A DNA stretch of 64,000 nt, taken from assembly GCF_008704935.1 (NCBI RefSeq), contig NZ_CP023692.1, positions 7,417,501 to 7,481,500 on the forward strand, in the 5' to 3' direction. The notes under the pieces were generated by a model. That model saw only the letters and a program-made list of their open reading frames with translations, had not been told where the DNA came from and made no database searches. Position numbers and translations under genes: made by a program. Positions 16,034 through 24,490 of this stretch are shown here, piece after piece; the first letter of the stretch is position 1, and the number at the start of each line of letters is the position of its first letter. Origin of the DNA: Streptomyces vinaceus. Its GTDB lineage: Bacteria; Actinomycetota; Actinomycetes; Streptomycetales; Streptomycetaceae.

Positions 16034-17035
16034 ATGGGTCATCACCGGGTCGCCTGCCTCGCCTTCGACGGGATGGCGCCGTTCGAGCTCGCCACGGTCA
16101 CCGAGGTCTTCGCCGTCCCGAGGCCGGAGCTGGACGTGGACAGCTGGTACCGGTTCGAGCTGTGCGCCGAGACGCCCGGACCGCACCGGGTCGTGGGCGG
16201 CTTCGACATCGTGGTGCACCACGGCCTGGACCGGCTCCGGTTCGCCGACACCGTCATCGTCCCTGGAGTGCCGGACGTACGCCGTGACGTTCCGCCCGCC
16301 GTTCTGGACGCGCTGCGCGCCGCGTACGCACGAGGAGCGCGGGTGGTGTCGATCTGCAGCGGGGCGTTCGCCCTGGCCGCCGCGGGTCTGCTGGACGGCA
16401 GGCAGGCGACCACGCACTGGCGGCACGCAGGCCTGCTCCAGGCGCGCCATCCGCAGGTCGCGGTCGACGCATCCGTGCTCTACATCGACGACGGCCCGGT
16501 CATCACGGCGGCCGGCACCGCCGCGGGCATCGACGCCTGCCTGCACCTCGTCCGCAAGGACCACGGCTCCGCCGTCGCCGCCCAAGTGGCGCGCCGCATG
16601 GTCGTGGCGGCGCACCGCGAGGGCGGCCAGGCCCAGTTCGCAGAGCATCCCGTGGTCGCCCAGGCCCCGGCGGACGACCCCATCGGCAGCGCCATGAGCC
16701 ATGCGCTGGACAACCTGCACCGGCCACTTGCCGTCGGCGAACTCGCCGGCGTCGCACACCTGTCGGTACGGCAGTTCGAACGCCGCTTCGTCGACACGAC
16801 CGGCCTGCCGCCCGGACGCTGGCTCACGCAGCAGCGGATCCGGGCCGGCACCGTGCTGCTGGCATCCGCGGACCAACCGGTCGAGGTGGTCGCCGGGCGG
16901 GTGGGCCTGACGGTCGCCGGCTTCCGACACCACTTCCGCAGGACGATGGGCGTCAGTCCCTCGGCCTACCGGCGCCAGTTCCGGCAGGCACCGGAGCGGA
17001 CCGCATCCGGGCGCTCGGTGACCACGGAGGCCTGA
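16034..17035 (+). CDS. GlxA-type AraC regulator with DJ-1/PfpI domain
   Basis: A 333-residue regulator. The N-terminal DJ-1/PfpI-like domain covers about residues 1-190 (VACLAFDGMAPFELATVTEV, VIVPGVPD, SICSGAFALAAAG, TTHW) and may sense a small molecule. The C-terminal AraC helix-turn-helix domain covers about residues 225-325 (PLAVGELAGVAHLSVRQFER, RRFVDTTGLPPGRWL, VAGRVGLTVAGFRHHFRR, GVSPSAYRRQF). It stands divergent from the DJ-1 family gene at 15306. Upstream there is only a short shared promoter region. Confidence 0.93.
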   Translation: MGHHRVACLAFDGMAPFELATVTEVFAVPRPELDVDSWYRFELCAETPGPHRVVGGFDIVVHHGLDRLRFADTVIVPGVPDVRRDVPPAVLDALRAAYARGARVVSICSGAFALAAAGLLDGRQATTHWRHAGLLQARHPQVAVDASVLYIDDGPVITAAGTAAGIDACLHLVRKDHGSAVAAQVARRMVVAAHREGGQAQFAEHPVVAQAPADDPIGSAMSHALDNLHRPLAVGELAGVAHLSVRQFERRFVDTTGLPPGRWLTQQRIRAGTVLLASADQPVEVVAGRVGLTVAGFRHHFRRTMGVSPSAYRRQFRQAPERTASGRSVTTEA

Positions 17036-17426
17036 CGGGCGAGGTGGCGTGGCGGCGCTGCGCAGGGCCGGCCTCTCCGCCCTGCGGGCCGTACGCCCGC
17101 ACCCTGACCTGTCTGCGGACGCGACTCACTGTTGACCACGACACCCTGGGACGAAGGGTCCATGGGTCGTCACCGAACCGCCCGGTCACCGCCGGCCCCT
17201 GGCAGCCGCCGGTCCCGCCAGGGCGGACCGGGCTGATGTCCCAGCGGCCGGATCGCGCGCGTGCCGGACGCCCGGTGGAACGTGGCAACAGGTCGCGGTC
17301 TTTTGCGCGGTGGCGGATCGCGTGTTCGCGGCCGGAAGAGCCCAGCGCTCTGAGAATGTTGACGTGGGCCGGCGTACGGCCCCCAACCGGGTACCGCGTA
17401 CCGAATTTGCAGACCGGGAGAGAAAT
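17036..17426. other. 391-base intergenic region
   Basis: No convincing coding frame or RNA was found. The only notable feature is the AT-poor leader ending in GGGAGAGAAAT before the cupin gene start. I looked for a stress-type promoter pair around GGGTAC (17389-17394) but no matching upstream element is at the right distance. Confidence 0.5.
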
Positions 17427-17903
17427 GTGACCATCAAGGACATCGGGCCGGAACCTCAAAGCTTCGACCTTGAGGAGGCGACGCTCCAGAACACGAACTA
17501 TCGCACGGTCGCCTGGTCCGGGAAGTACCTTCAGCTGACCCTGATGTCGATTCCGGTGGGTGAGGACATCGGGTTGGAGGCGCACCCGGAGACCGACCAG
17601 TTCCTACGACTCGACGCGGGCCGGGGCCGCGTCCAAATGGGCCGTACGAAGGACCGACTCGACTTCGAGCAGGAGGTCGAGGACGGCTGGGCGATCTTCG
17701 TGCCCGCCGGCACGTGGCACAACGTCACCAACATCGGTGAGGAGCCCCTGCAGCTCTACGCCGTATACGCGCCGGTCCACCACGCGCCGGGCAAGATCCA
17801 TGGGACAGCCGCCGACGCGGAGCGCGACGAGGACTCAGGCAACGACGAGCCGCCGAGCTGGTCGGTCCAGCCCGCCCAGCAGCCGTCGGACAAGCACGCC
17901 TGA
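17427..17903 (+). CDS. Cupin-domain protein
   Basis: A 158-residue single-domain cupin. Motif 1 is GEDIGLEAHPETDQFLRLDAG (split here as GEDIGLEAHPETDQF) and motif 2 is WAIFVPAGTWHNVTN. Together these supply the His, Glu and His metal ligands. The tail (DAERDEDSGNDEPPSW...) is acidic and disordered. The GTG at 17427 follows GGGAG and begins the domain correctly. Cupins of this size often bind Mn or Fe and act on small sugars or aromatics; no specific role is visible. Monocistronic. Confidence 0.88.
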   Translation: MTIKDIGPEPQSFDLEEATLQNTNYRTVAWSGKYLQLTLMSIPVGEDIGLEAHPETDQFLRLDAGRGRVQMGRTKDRLDFEQEVEDGWAIFVPAGTWHNVTNIGEEPLQLYAVYAPVHHAPGKIHGTAADAERDEDSGNDEPPSWSVQPAQQPSDKHA

Positions 17904-17959
17904 CAAGCACGTTGAGGGAGATCGACCGCGTGGTGCCGGCGTCCGTGGCGATGTCGGTG

Positions 17960-18290
17960 TCGCCGCCGCGGAGCCGGCGGCGCCGTGACGGTCGAGAGGA
18001 AGTCCACCTGACGCGGCTCGGCGGAGAGCTGGTCGGGCTGGGTGCGGAGGCCCGGGGCCGCACCCAACCGCTTGGCGAACTCGGCGGCGGTGGGACGCTT
18101 CCCGGGCCCTTGGCCAGCAGCTCCTCCAGGACCGGGGCGAGCCGCCCGCGTGCCGGGCCGGTGGCAGCGGCTTCGTCATGATGGCGTAGGACGGCGACAG
18201 CAGGCTGGGTGCGGCGAAGGGTGAGATGCCCTCGACGGCGGCGTCCAGCGCACCTTCGACACCGCAACCCGGGCCCGCCCCACCACCGAG
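17960..18290 (-). pseudogene. Ser/Thr protein kinase C-terminal remnant
   Basis: Three minus-strand frames together give the end of a Hanks-type kinase. First comes LDAAVEGISPFAAPSLLSPS plus TKPLPP, then LAPVLEELLAKGPG, then the KRPTAAEFAKRLG-like segment and a proline/glutamine tail. The usual kinase equivalents are AVEGxxPF, EPxPP, LxPVLxxLLxKDPxxRPTAxE. At least two frameshifts and loss of the whole N-lobe make it non-functional. Confidence 0.5.
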
Positions 18291-18356
18291 GACCACCGGC
18301 TAGACCATCGGCGAGACCGAGCCCATGGTCAGCGCCGCGAGGGGCCAGGAATTCGC

Positions 18357-18731
18357 CTACCAGACAGCGGAGTTCGCCCGCATCTGGACCGGCCCGTCCT
18401 CCTCGGCCTCCCTGTCGGTGATCGGCCCTTGACCCGCCGAGGCAGGCGCGGGCGGCGACCAGATCCGGGTCTCGTCGGAGTGGGCGGCGGTGCCGACGGG
18501 GGTCCTGCTGGTGGCCAGCCAGGAGCGGGCGGGGCCGGCGGGTGTCTCCGTGTCCACGGTGAGGTGGAGGCGGGTGTCACCGTCGAGGCCGGGATAGCTG
18601 CGCTGTTCCGTGCCCGCGAAACAGTGGCGGAGTGCCTCGGCGACTGCTCGCGCGGCTTCGGGGGTGTGCGCGATGATCCGTACCTCGGCGTACCCGAGTG
18701 AGGGCAGTGTCTGGGTCTCGATGTGCTTCAC
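18357..18731 (-). CDS. Conserved hypothetical protein, dsRBD-sized alpha/beta fold
   Basis: A 124-residue protein. Residues 1-70 (VKHIETQTLPSLGYAEVRII, AHTPEAARAVAEALRHCFAG, RSYPGLDGDTRLHLTVDTET) have the strand-helix-strand pattern of a small domain, and the tail is low-complexity. AAGGGAA lies about nine bases before the GTG at 18731, which was preferred over the longer open frame. I recall similar short proteins in Streptomyces next to small membrane proteins and DUF5994-type genes, as here, but no function is known to me. Confidence 0.65.
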   Translation of the reverse strand: MKHIETQTLPSLGYAEVRIIAHTPEAARAVAEALRHCFAGTEQRSYPGLDGDTRLHLTVDTETPAGPARSWLATSRTPVGTAAHSDETRIWSPPAPASAGQGPITDREAEEDGPVQMRANSAVW

Positions 18732-18826
18732 GTGGGCGTGGTTCCCTTCGGAGTGGGCGCGAGACCGGCGGGTCGGGGCGCCGTGGCACCCCGACCGCTG
18801 CCCCCGGTCGGAGGAAGGTCCGTTCC

Positions 18827-19015
18827 TCACCGGTCGGCTTCCGTGTGGTGGGCTCGACGACCGGTGTCGTCCGGCAGGCCGGGAGGCCTCGGCCGGGGGT
18901 CACTGAAGCGGTAGGTCTCGATCCGCGCGTCGTTCCGGGCGTTCAGCAGGTGGATCCAGCGCATTGCGACACCGATCATGAGGATGATCACCGCGATGAG
19001 GATGATGGTCTCCAC
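18827..19015 (-). CDS. Small single-helix membrane protein
   Basis: A 62-residue protein beginning VETIILIAVIILMIGVAMRW, a membrane helix at the very N-terminus, followed by a short hydrophilic tail (NARNDARIETYRFSDPRP). GGAGG sits eight bases before the GTG at 19015; a GTG at 19024 overlaps that site and is less likely. It lies immediately after a DUF5994-like gene on the same strand and 95 bases before the hypothetical gene at 18731, suggesting one operon. Confidence 0.65.
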   Translation of the reverse strand: METIILIAVIILMIGVAMRWIHLLNARNDARIETYRFSDPRPRPPGLPDDTGRRAHHTEADR

Positions 19016-19595
19016 GGAACTCACCTCCAGCCGTTCGCCGACAGCGGCAGGGCGCTTCGTCCCATCGGTGCGCCGAGGGGGACATACAGGCCCCGCCCTC
19101 GCCCTCCCAGGCGGCTTCCCGGCGCGCGGCATCGCGGATGCCGCGCCCGATGGCGGCTTCGTTGGCCATGAGCACTCCCGCGGTGAGGACGCTGCCCGGG
19201 ATTGCCGCGGCGGCCATCAGCCGCGCCGCGGCTGCGGGTGCGGTCTCCGGCGGGATGACGAGCAGGTCCCAGCGGCCGATGGCGTAAGAGAGCAGGATCA
19301 GCTTGTCCGGGTCCTGTTCGGTGAACCAGCCCACGTGCAGCGTGCGCACGCCCACGGATACCCTGCGCGGTACGACGGGCCAGTGGGCGGGGTTCACGGT
19401 GACGCGGGTGATGCGCCCCCAGGGTTCTGCCAGGGCGGCGGCGAGCGGCGGGAGCTCGGCTGCGAGGTCGCGGGAGTGGGGCCACCAGGCCCCGTCCAGC
19501 TGGCCGGCGAGCGTGGTATTCGGGGTGAGGGACAAACGGGCCGGGACTTCTGGGGCGAGGTCGCGGGGTGCGGTCCGGTCGACAGTCATGGTCAT
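18900..19595 (-). CDS. DUF5994-like protein, probably frameshifted near its end
   Basis: The first 165 residues match my memory of the DUF5994 family: ARLSLTPNTTLAGQLDGAWW, PHSRDLAAELPPLAAAL, WGRITRVTVNPAHWPVVP, HVGWFTEQDPDKLILLSYAI and WDLLVIPPETAP. After EGEGG the frame runs through the next gene with out-of-place histidine/arginine-rich sequence. One base shifted near 19100-19150, the frame would instead read GLYVPLGAPMGRSALPLSA and stop at 19021, just before the next gene's ribosome site, as expected in an operon. So a one-base indel is suspected. Function unknown. Confidence 0.7.
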   Translation of the reverse strand: MTMTVDRTAPRDLAPEVPARLSLTPNTTLAGQLDGAWWPHSRDLAAELPPLAAALAEPWGRITRVTVNPAHWPVVPRRVSVGVRTLHVGWFTEQDPDKLILLSYAIGRWDLLVIPPETAPAAAARLMAAAAIPGSVLTAGVLMANEAAIGRGIRDAARREAAWEGEGGACMSPSAHRWDEAPCRCRRTAGGEFRGDHHPHRGDHPHDRCRNALDPPAERPERRADRDLPLQ

Positions 19596-20180
19596 GATGG
19601 GGACCTGCCCCCGGACTGCCCGTCGGCAGCCCGGTTTTTAGGCGATCGCCGGAAATGACACCCGCATGAAAGCCGGTGCTCGAAGTACTCCCGGTGCTTT
19701 CACTGTACGCCTGTTCGGCGGGCTATGGTCGGGCTCGCGTGTAGTTTCGGCCCCTACCGCGGCCCGCAGTCCCTCCCCGGAGCACGCGTGCGCCCGACCC
19801 GCCCCGGCAGCCCCTCCGTGGATTGGCAAGACGCTGTACCGCCTGCGCCCCCTCGTACCGTCCTGCGCCCCACGGCCACCGCACACGCCGAACAAGCGCT
19901 GTCGTCCAGCGCGTCTGCGCCGCCGTAGCGGTCTCGGCATCGACCGCCATGAACATCAGACTCAGCGGCGGCCGCGGTGGCGGAAGCGGCCGCCTACGAC
20001 CTTCCGGCGCGGGGGATTTGACACGGGCGATTTCGCGACACGGCGGTGGCCGGTTCGGTATTGCTGACGTTCTGGGAGGGCCGGGCCAGCGTCCCGCTTC
20101 GGGTACCGGAATGTATTCGGACAGGCGAACGGGCTCGGCGGTGGAGCGGTACGGGCCGAGGGAGCGCGGCGAAGGCCGAG
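19596..20180. other. 585-base region without a convincing gene
   Basis: Several long frames exist on both strands but all have low-complexity proline/arginine compositions typical of non-coding high-GC DNA. GCTCGAAGTACTCCCGG and surrounding bases show no clear terminator or promoter. Nothing supportable seen. Confidence 0.5.
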
Positions 20181-20854
20181 GTGGCGGCGGGCCGGTACTA
20201 CGGGACGGATGATGTTGACGCCTTTTACGCCCGGGTGTGGGGAGGCGAGGACATCCATACCAGCGTCTACGCCCACGGGAGGGAGTCGGTGGCGGCGGCC
20301 TCTCGCCCGAGGGTCGAGCTGGCGGCCGCGAAGGTGGCCGGCCGTCTCGGTCCGGGGCGCACGGTGCTGGACCTCGGCTCCGGCTTCGGGGCCCGCCCGC
20401 TACCTGGCCGGGCGTTTCGGTTGCCGGGTGGTGGCGCTGAACATTAGCGAACCGCAGAACGAGCGGCACCGCCGGACCAACGCGGCCCAGGGCCTGGATG
20501 GGCTCATCGAGGTCGTCACCGGGCCCTTCCAGGACATCCCGTACCCGCCTGACTCGTTCGACGTGGTGTGGTCGCAGGAGGCCTTCTGCCACAGCGGCGA
20601 CCGTCACCAGCTCCTCGCAGAGGCGGTCCGCGTCCTGAATCCGCAAGGAGGGCGTCGACTTCGACGACCGCAGCGACCAGCTGCTCACTCACTACCTGCG
20701 TCTGACCAAGGAGACCGGGCAACGAGCGGGCGAACTCCGTCATCTGATCAGTCCCGCTTATCTCGAAGGTCTGCTTCAGAACGTACCGCTCTGGGTGGAG
20801 GCCTGCCGTACGGGCCTCATGAGTGGGGGAACCTTCCACGGCCGCCGGCTATGA
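20181..20854 (+). pseudogene. Glycine-betaine-type SAM methyltransferase, frameshifted and internally deleted
   Basis: The frame from the GTG at 20181 gives YYGTDDVDAFYARVWGGEDI, HTSVYAHGRESVAAASRPRV and TVLDLGSGFGA (SAM motif I). One extra C near 20396 then shifts the frame, and the next frame continues RYLAGRFGCRVVALNISEPQ, NAAQGLDGLIEVV, DIPYPPDSFDVVWSQEAFCH and AVRVLNP. A third frame ends EGVDFDDRSDQLLTHYLRLT and LEGLLQNVPLWVEACRTGLM. The order matches sarcosine/dimethylglycine N-methyltransferases of betaine synthesis. About 40 residues that normally follow the VLxPGG motif are missing, so it cannot be active. Confidence 0.75.
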
Positions 20855-20955
20855 GAGCCGTCCGTCCGCGGCCGGGCGGACCTGAAGACGTGAGCAGGCT
20901 GCCCGGTGCAGCCCGATCGGCCGGCCGTCCTCGGAGCCGTCGGTGGGGCGGTGCG

Positions 20956-22314
20956 TCATGCCGGGACAGGGCCTGTCCGAACGCCGGCCTCGGATCTGCC
21001 GGTCGGCGCCGGGCTGAGCCTGAGCATCACGACGTAGGCGACCACCACCGCGACGATGACCAGAGGCATGACGGTGAGGCCCTGCGATCCGAGCAGCAGG
21101 GTGGCCAGCAGCACCGACGTCAACGGGAGCCTGAGCATGGTGACCGACATGGCTCCGATGCCCATGGCGAACGCCGGGGTGAGCTGCAGCCCTGGAAGAT
21201 GCGACAGGGCGATCCCGCCCGCGGCCCCCAGGAACATCGCGGGGAAGATCGGGCCGCCCCGGAAAGCGCTCAGCGAGACGCAGTACGCGATGCCCTTGCA
21301 GACCACCAGAAGCGTCAACGTGCCGACGGTGTAATCGGCGCTGTTCGCCAACAGCGGACCCAGCGCGCTCTGCCCCGAATACATCACCTCGGTCGCGGCC
21401 TTCCCGGTGCCCTGGGCGTAGGCGATGGCGAACCCGCCGATCACCAGGCCCATCAGGACGGTGGCGGGAAGCCGGCGCCGTTCGACGCGCTGCTGCAGCC
21501 ACAGGGCGAGTCGGCGGATGCCCGTGCCGACGAGGGCCATCGCGAGTCCGATGACGAGTGCCCAGCCGAATTCGGCGACGGTGGGCGAGTCGGCGTGCGG
21601 CACGTCCCGAACGGCCAGCGAAAACGTGCCGAGACCGGTCCAGTTGTCCAGGCCGATGAAGACGAGCGAGCCGATACCGGCGGCGAGCAGGCCCGGCACC
21701 AGCACGACCCCGAGCATCGGCCCGCCGATTCCCGACACCTCCATGAGGAGGAAGGCCCCGGTAATGGGGGACCCGAGCAGGGTGCTGACCGCTGCGAAGC
21801 TCCCGGCGGCGCCGATGACGGCCCCCGCCTGCTTGGGCAGGTCCGGCTTGAGCAGGCGTACCAGCCACAGGGCTACGCCGCTGCCGAGCATGATGAGCGG
21901 CGCCTCGGGTCCGAGGACCGCGCCGAGGCCCAGCGTGGCCAATGCCGCGAGGAGGACGCCGGGAAGCTCACGTGCTTTCGGCGGGCCTGCCGTCGACAGC
22001 CCTTCGGCGGGCTTGTGGCCGCCGATCCCTGGAAGGTAGCGGATGGTCACGCCGACCAGCAGGCCTGCGCCGGCGAGCAGCGGCAGGGGCCACCAGGGTG
22101 GGGTCCCGCGGAAACCCAGCGCCTTGGGCAGGTCGGTGTAGGTCCAGGGCTGGAGCACGTCGACCAGCGCGAGGAAGCCGTACGCGCCTGCGGAGATCGG
22201 CACTCCGAGGACCGCCGCCATGAGCAGGAGCCCGATGTAGCCGCGGGTCCTGACCTGGGCGAAGGGATCAGTCGATGGCGTCCCCGGTGCTCCGACGGGA
22301 CTATCGGCCGACAT
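20956..22314 (-). CDS. ClC-family chloride channel/antiporter
   Basis: A 452-residue membrane protein with about ten hydrophobic segments and the ClC signatures LGPEAPLIMLGSGVAL (GxEgP-type anion filter), GSPITGAFLLMEVSG and SAFRGGPIFPAMFLGAAGG (GxFxP-type). The serine filter region and the antiporter 'external glutamate' fall within LGPEAP, consistent with a Cl-/H+ exchanger. There are no C-terminal CBS domains. The ATG at 22314 has GAGGAG nine bases upstream and is preferred to a TTG at 22323. It stands alone between decayed genes. Possible roles are acid resistance or charge balance. Confidence 0.92.
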   Translation of the reverse strand: MSADSPVGAPGTPSTDPFAQVRTRGYIGLLLMAAVLGVPISAGAYGFLALVDVLQPWTYTDLPKALGFRGTPPWWPLPLLAGAGLLVGVTIRYLPGIGGHKPAEGLSTAGPPKARELPGVLLAALATLGLGAVLGPEAPLIMLGSGVALWLVRLLKPDLPKQAGAVIGAAGSFAAVSTLLGSPITGAFLLMEVSGIGGPMLGVVLVPGLLAAGIGSLVFIGLDNWTGLGTFSLAVRDVPHADSPTVAEFGWALVIGLAMALVGTGIRRLALWLQQRVERRRLPATVLMGLVIGGFAIAYAQGTGKAATEVMYSGQSALGPLLANSADYTVGTLTLLVVCKGIAYCVSLSAFRGGPIFPAMFLGAAGGIALSHLPGLQLTPAFAMGIGAMSVTMLRLPLTSVLLATLLLGSQGLTVMPLVIVAVVVAYVVMLRLSPAPTGRSEAGVRTGPVPA

Positions 22315-22607
22315 GCGAATCAACTCCTCGGCATCGATGTCCGTCGGAAACCTGGTGATTCACCGGCGTCTGCCCGACGTGATACCACGTGGCATCGCTG
22401 CGCACCTGGCGTGCGCACCGCCGCCGTTCGGCGTCGGCGTGACGGTCACTCAGCCGGCCTAAACCCTGCCGAGGGGCTCGCTCGATCGGCCCTGCGCCGT
22501 CGGTGTGGTTCGCGCGGTCGTGGCGAGGGGGTACCGCGACCGAGAGGAGGCGGATACGCCATGGGGTATTTCCGCCGCCGTTCTCCGGGGCGCCACCGTA
22601 GGACCAC

Positions 22608-22925
22608 CGGCGCCTGCTGCGGCGGCTCGCCGGCCTGGTCGCCGACCTGCTGGTCACCAAGAACGCCTACACCGACCATTTCGTCACAGCCCAGCTGATG
22701 CACCTGAACATCGTCACCCCCCCGCAGCGCTTGTTCGGCGTGGAACGCCTCATCCGTTGCGTCAACCACTACGGGGACGGGCCGTACGAGGGGATGCGGG
22801 CCGATCCGTGGCGGCTCTCCCACACGCTGAAGAGCGAGCGAGGCGGGCACACCAGCGACGACGCCACCCTCTTCATGATCGAATGGCGCGGGGACCCCGC
22901 CGACCACCACGCAGTTCTCGACTGA
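22608..22925 (+). pseudogene. C-terminal fragment resembling SpoIIE/PP2C-type phosphatase
   Basis: After an upstream in-frame stop, the frame reads RRLAGLVADLLVTKNAYTDH, LMHLNIVTPPQRLFGVERLI, then HTLKSERGGHTSDDATLFMI and EWRG. The ending matches SpoIIE-type phosphatases (FGxxRL... GxxxDDATLLLVEW) that control anti-anti-sigma factors in Streptomyces. The catalytic N-terminal part is absent and the first 30 residues do not fit, so this is either a remnant or a short unrecognised protein. Confidence 0.4.
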
Positions 22926-23009
22926 ACGCCTCGACGTCAACTCGATCCGACCGGGACAGCGATGCCCGCGTGTCTGCGGACCCCGCCGGGAACGAGGGCT
23001 CGGGCCCCG

Positions 23010-23489
23010 TCAGCGTTCCTTGGGGGCGATGGCCATGAGCAGTCGGACGTACGGGGACCAGCGGGCGCGCCGCGCCGGGTGTTCGGCGCGGTCGAGGCTG
23101 TCCTCCAGCAGTGCGTCGTGCAGCCAGCGAAAGGCCAGCGGCCAGCTCAGCCGGGCGATTCCGGTGACCCTCATCGACAGGGTGTGCCGCAGCACCGTGT
23201 GCTCGTCGTCGACCGGCAGCACGGCGTACTCGTGGAAGCCGTGGAAGCCACGAGGGCCACTGAAGGTGAAACGGACCCAGGTTCCCGGGATGTACGCGGC
23301 GACCGTGTAGCGGACCGGGCCGTGCCCGCCCTTCGCGCCTGCGGACAGCGGGCGGTCGAACTCCATGGGGGACCAGGTCCGGTGCGGCCAGAGCTGATCG
23401 GCGGGCCCGTCGGCGAGGGAGTCGAGGAGGGCGCCGACTTCGGCCGCCTTCATCGGCAGCAGACGCTCGTGGACATTGTGAACGGGCAT
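23010..23489 (-). CDS. SRPBCC-family (START-like) protein
   Basis: A 159-residue helix-grip protein. HERLLPMKAAEVGALLDSLA and DQLWPHRTWSPMEFDRPLSA open the fold, strand pairs VRYTVAAYIPGTWVRFTFSG and HGFHEYAVLPVDDEHTVLRH follow, and a long C-terminal helix (WPLAFRWLHDALLEDSLDRA) closes it. Such proteins bind hydrophobic ligands or act as polyketide-type cyclases. AAGGAG lies five bases before the ATG. It is divergent from a TetR gene with two tandem 23-bp operator-like repeats in between, so that TetR protein probably represses it. Confidence 0.82.
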   Translation of the reverse strand: MPVHNVHERLLPMKAAEVGALLDSLADGPADQLWPHRTWSPMEFDRPLSAGAKGGHGPVRYTVAAYIPGTWVRFTFSGPRGFHGFHEYAVLPVDDEHTVLRHTLSMRVTGIARLSWPLAFRWLHDALLEDSLDRAEHPARRARWSPYVRLLMAIAPKER

Positions 23490-23497
23490 GGCGCTCC

Positions 23498-23543
23498 TTG
23501 AATTGGAGAGTGACCTCTAATTGAATTGGAGAGTACTCTCTGA
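23498..23543. promoter_or_regulatory. Two exact-length tandem 23-bp operator repeats
   Basis: Copy 1 (23498-23520) and copy 2 (23521-23543) lie end to end and both begin TTGAATTGGAGAGT. Each contains an inverted repeat (AGAG...CTCT). Copy 2 ends three bases before the TetR ATG, and copy 1 begins nine bases before the divergent SRPBCC gene start at 23489. A repressor bound here would shut both genes. Confidence 0.75.
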
Positions 23544-23546
23544 TTC

Positions 23547-24128
23547 ATGCCGAGACCACCCCGCTTCGACGCCGACGATCTCCTCGACGCAGCCGTCATC
23601 CTCGCGGCCACCGGCGGCCCGGCCGCAGTCACCATGTCCGCCGTCGCCCAGGCCGTCGGTGCGCCCAGCGGATCCGTGTACCACCGCTTCCCGGGCCGGT
23701 CTGCGCTGCTCGCCGAAGTGTGGCTGCGTACCGTCGAGGGCTTCCAGGAGGGCTACCTGGCCGCCCTCGATGGCGACCCCGATCCCCGCGCAGCCGCACG
23801 CGCCGGCGCCCGACACGTCGTGGCCTGGAGCCGGGCCCACCCGAGGGAGGCGGCGCTGCTCCTCTACGGCGCCGAGGACTTCGGCCGGGCCGGATGGTCC
23901 CAGGAGCACCGGGAACGCGCGGATCGGGGCAACGCGCGGGTGTTCGCCCGTCTCGGCATGGTCGGCGCGGACTTCGGCCTGACCGGGCCCGAGGGGCGTG
24001 ACCGGATCGTCTTGGCCCTGATCGACCTGCCGCTCGGGGTCGTCCGCCGCCCTCTGCGGGCAGGCCACCCGCTGCCCCCGCACGCCGAGCACCTCGCAGA
24101 GGAGTGCGCGGCCGCCCTCCTCGGCTGA
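23547..24128 (+). CDS. TetR-family transcriptional regulator
   Basis: A 193-residue TetR protein. DNA-binding helices lie at about residues 9-52 (DDLLDAAVILAATGGPAAVT, MSAVAQAVGAPSGSVYHRFP) and the ligand domain follows. The ATG at 23547 sits only three bases after the second operator repeat, so the transcript is probably leaderless. Divergent to the SRPBCC gene, its likely target. The C-terminal domain (HPREAALLLYGAEDFGRAGW) gives no ligand clue. Confidence 0.92.
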   Translation: MPRPPRFDADDLLDAAVILAATGGPAAVTMSAVAQAVGAPSGSVYHRFPGRSALLAEVWLRTVEGFQEGYLAALDGDPDPRAAARAGARHVVAWSRAHPREAALLLYGAEDFGRAGWSQEHRERADRGNARVFARLGMVGADFGLTGPEGRDRIVLALIDLPLGVVRRPLRAGHPLPPHAEHLAEECAAALLG

Positions 24129-24185
24129 AAGGTGCGGCGGAAGGCTCGGTTCGGCTGCTGTCGGTGCGGACATCGAGCTCGCGGG

Positions 24186-24349
24186 AACTCTGGCCTGTTG
24201 GTGTCCCTGCCCGCGCTGCTCATAGCGTTCGCCCGTTACAGCCGTGACCGCAGCTTCGCCATCCCCAGAACCAACCTGGGCTTCGGCGTCCTCATGGCCG
24301 GCGGTTCGATCATCGGCGCGCTCTTCGGCCGACTCCGTGCCGGTTGGGC
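24186..24349 (+). pseudogene. TauE/SafE (TSUP) transporter fragment
   Basis: One frame gives LVSLPALLIAFARYSRDRSF followed by NLGFGVLMAGGSIIGALFG. This matches the C-half repeat of TSUP sulfite-exporter-like proteins (FARYSRDRSF...LVMAAGSIxGAxxGG). No more of the transporter is present on either side. Confidence 0.6.
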
Positions 24350-24370
24350 CTTCGCAGGTCGGGGAACAGC

Positions 24371-24490
24371 GGTCATGTCGCTTACTTGCCTGGGCACTTC
24401 GGGCCGTGGAAGGCAGCTCACAACCGCGTGCGCATCTGGGCAGCCGGCGGCACATGGGTGAAGGTCTTCACGGTCATCGAGGCGGACGGA
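24371..24490 (+). mobile_element. IS5-type transposase fragment (N-terminal part)
   Basis: The frame reads LPGHFGPWKAAHNRVRIWAA, then GGTWVKVFTV. IS5 transposases have WRDLPxxFGPWxTxHNRxRxWxxDGTWExVF at this place. A gap of about 500 bases without recognisable genes separates it from a C-terminal fragment on the same strand; a 52-codon frame at 24691-24849 (MAVHVSLGSVGVSNAEG...) is open but unassigned. Confidence 0.65.

Noticed and set aside
17359..17394. Possible stress sigma-type promoter before the cupin gene
   Set aside because: GGGTAC is present but the upstream GTTT element is not at 14-16 bases, so the pair is unsupported.
18255..18432. Plus-strand tail ETEPMVSAARGQEFAYQTAE ending in a stop
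   Set aside because: Looks like a protein end but has an in-frame stop upstream, no start and no recognisable family.
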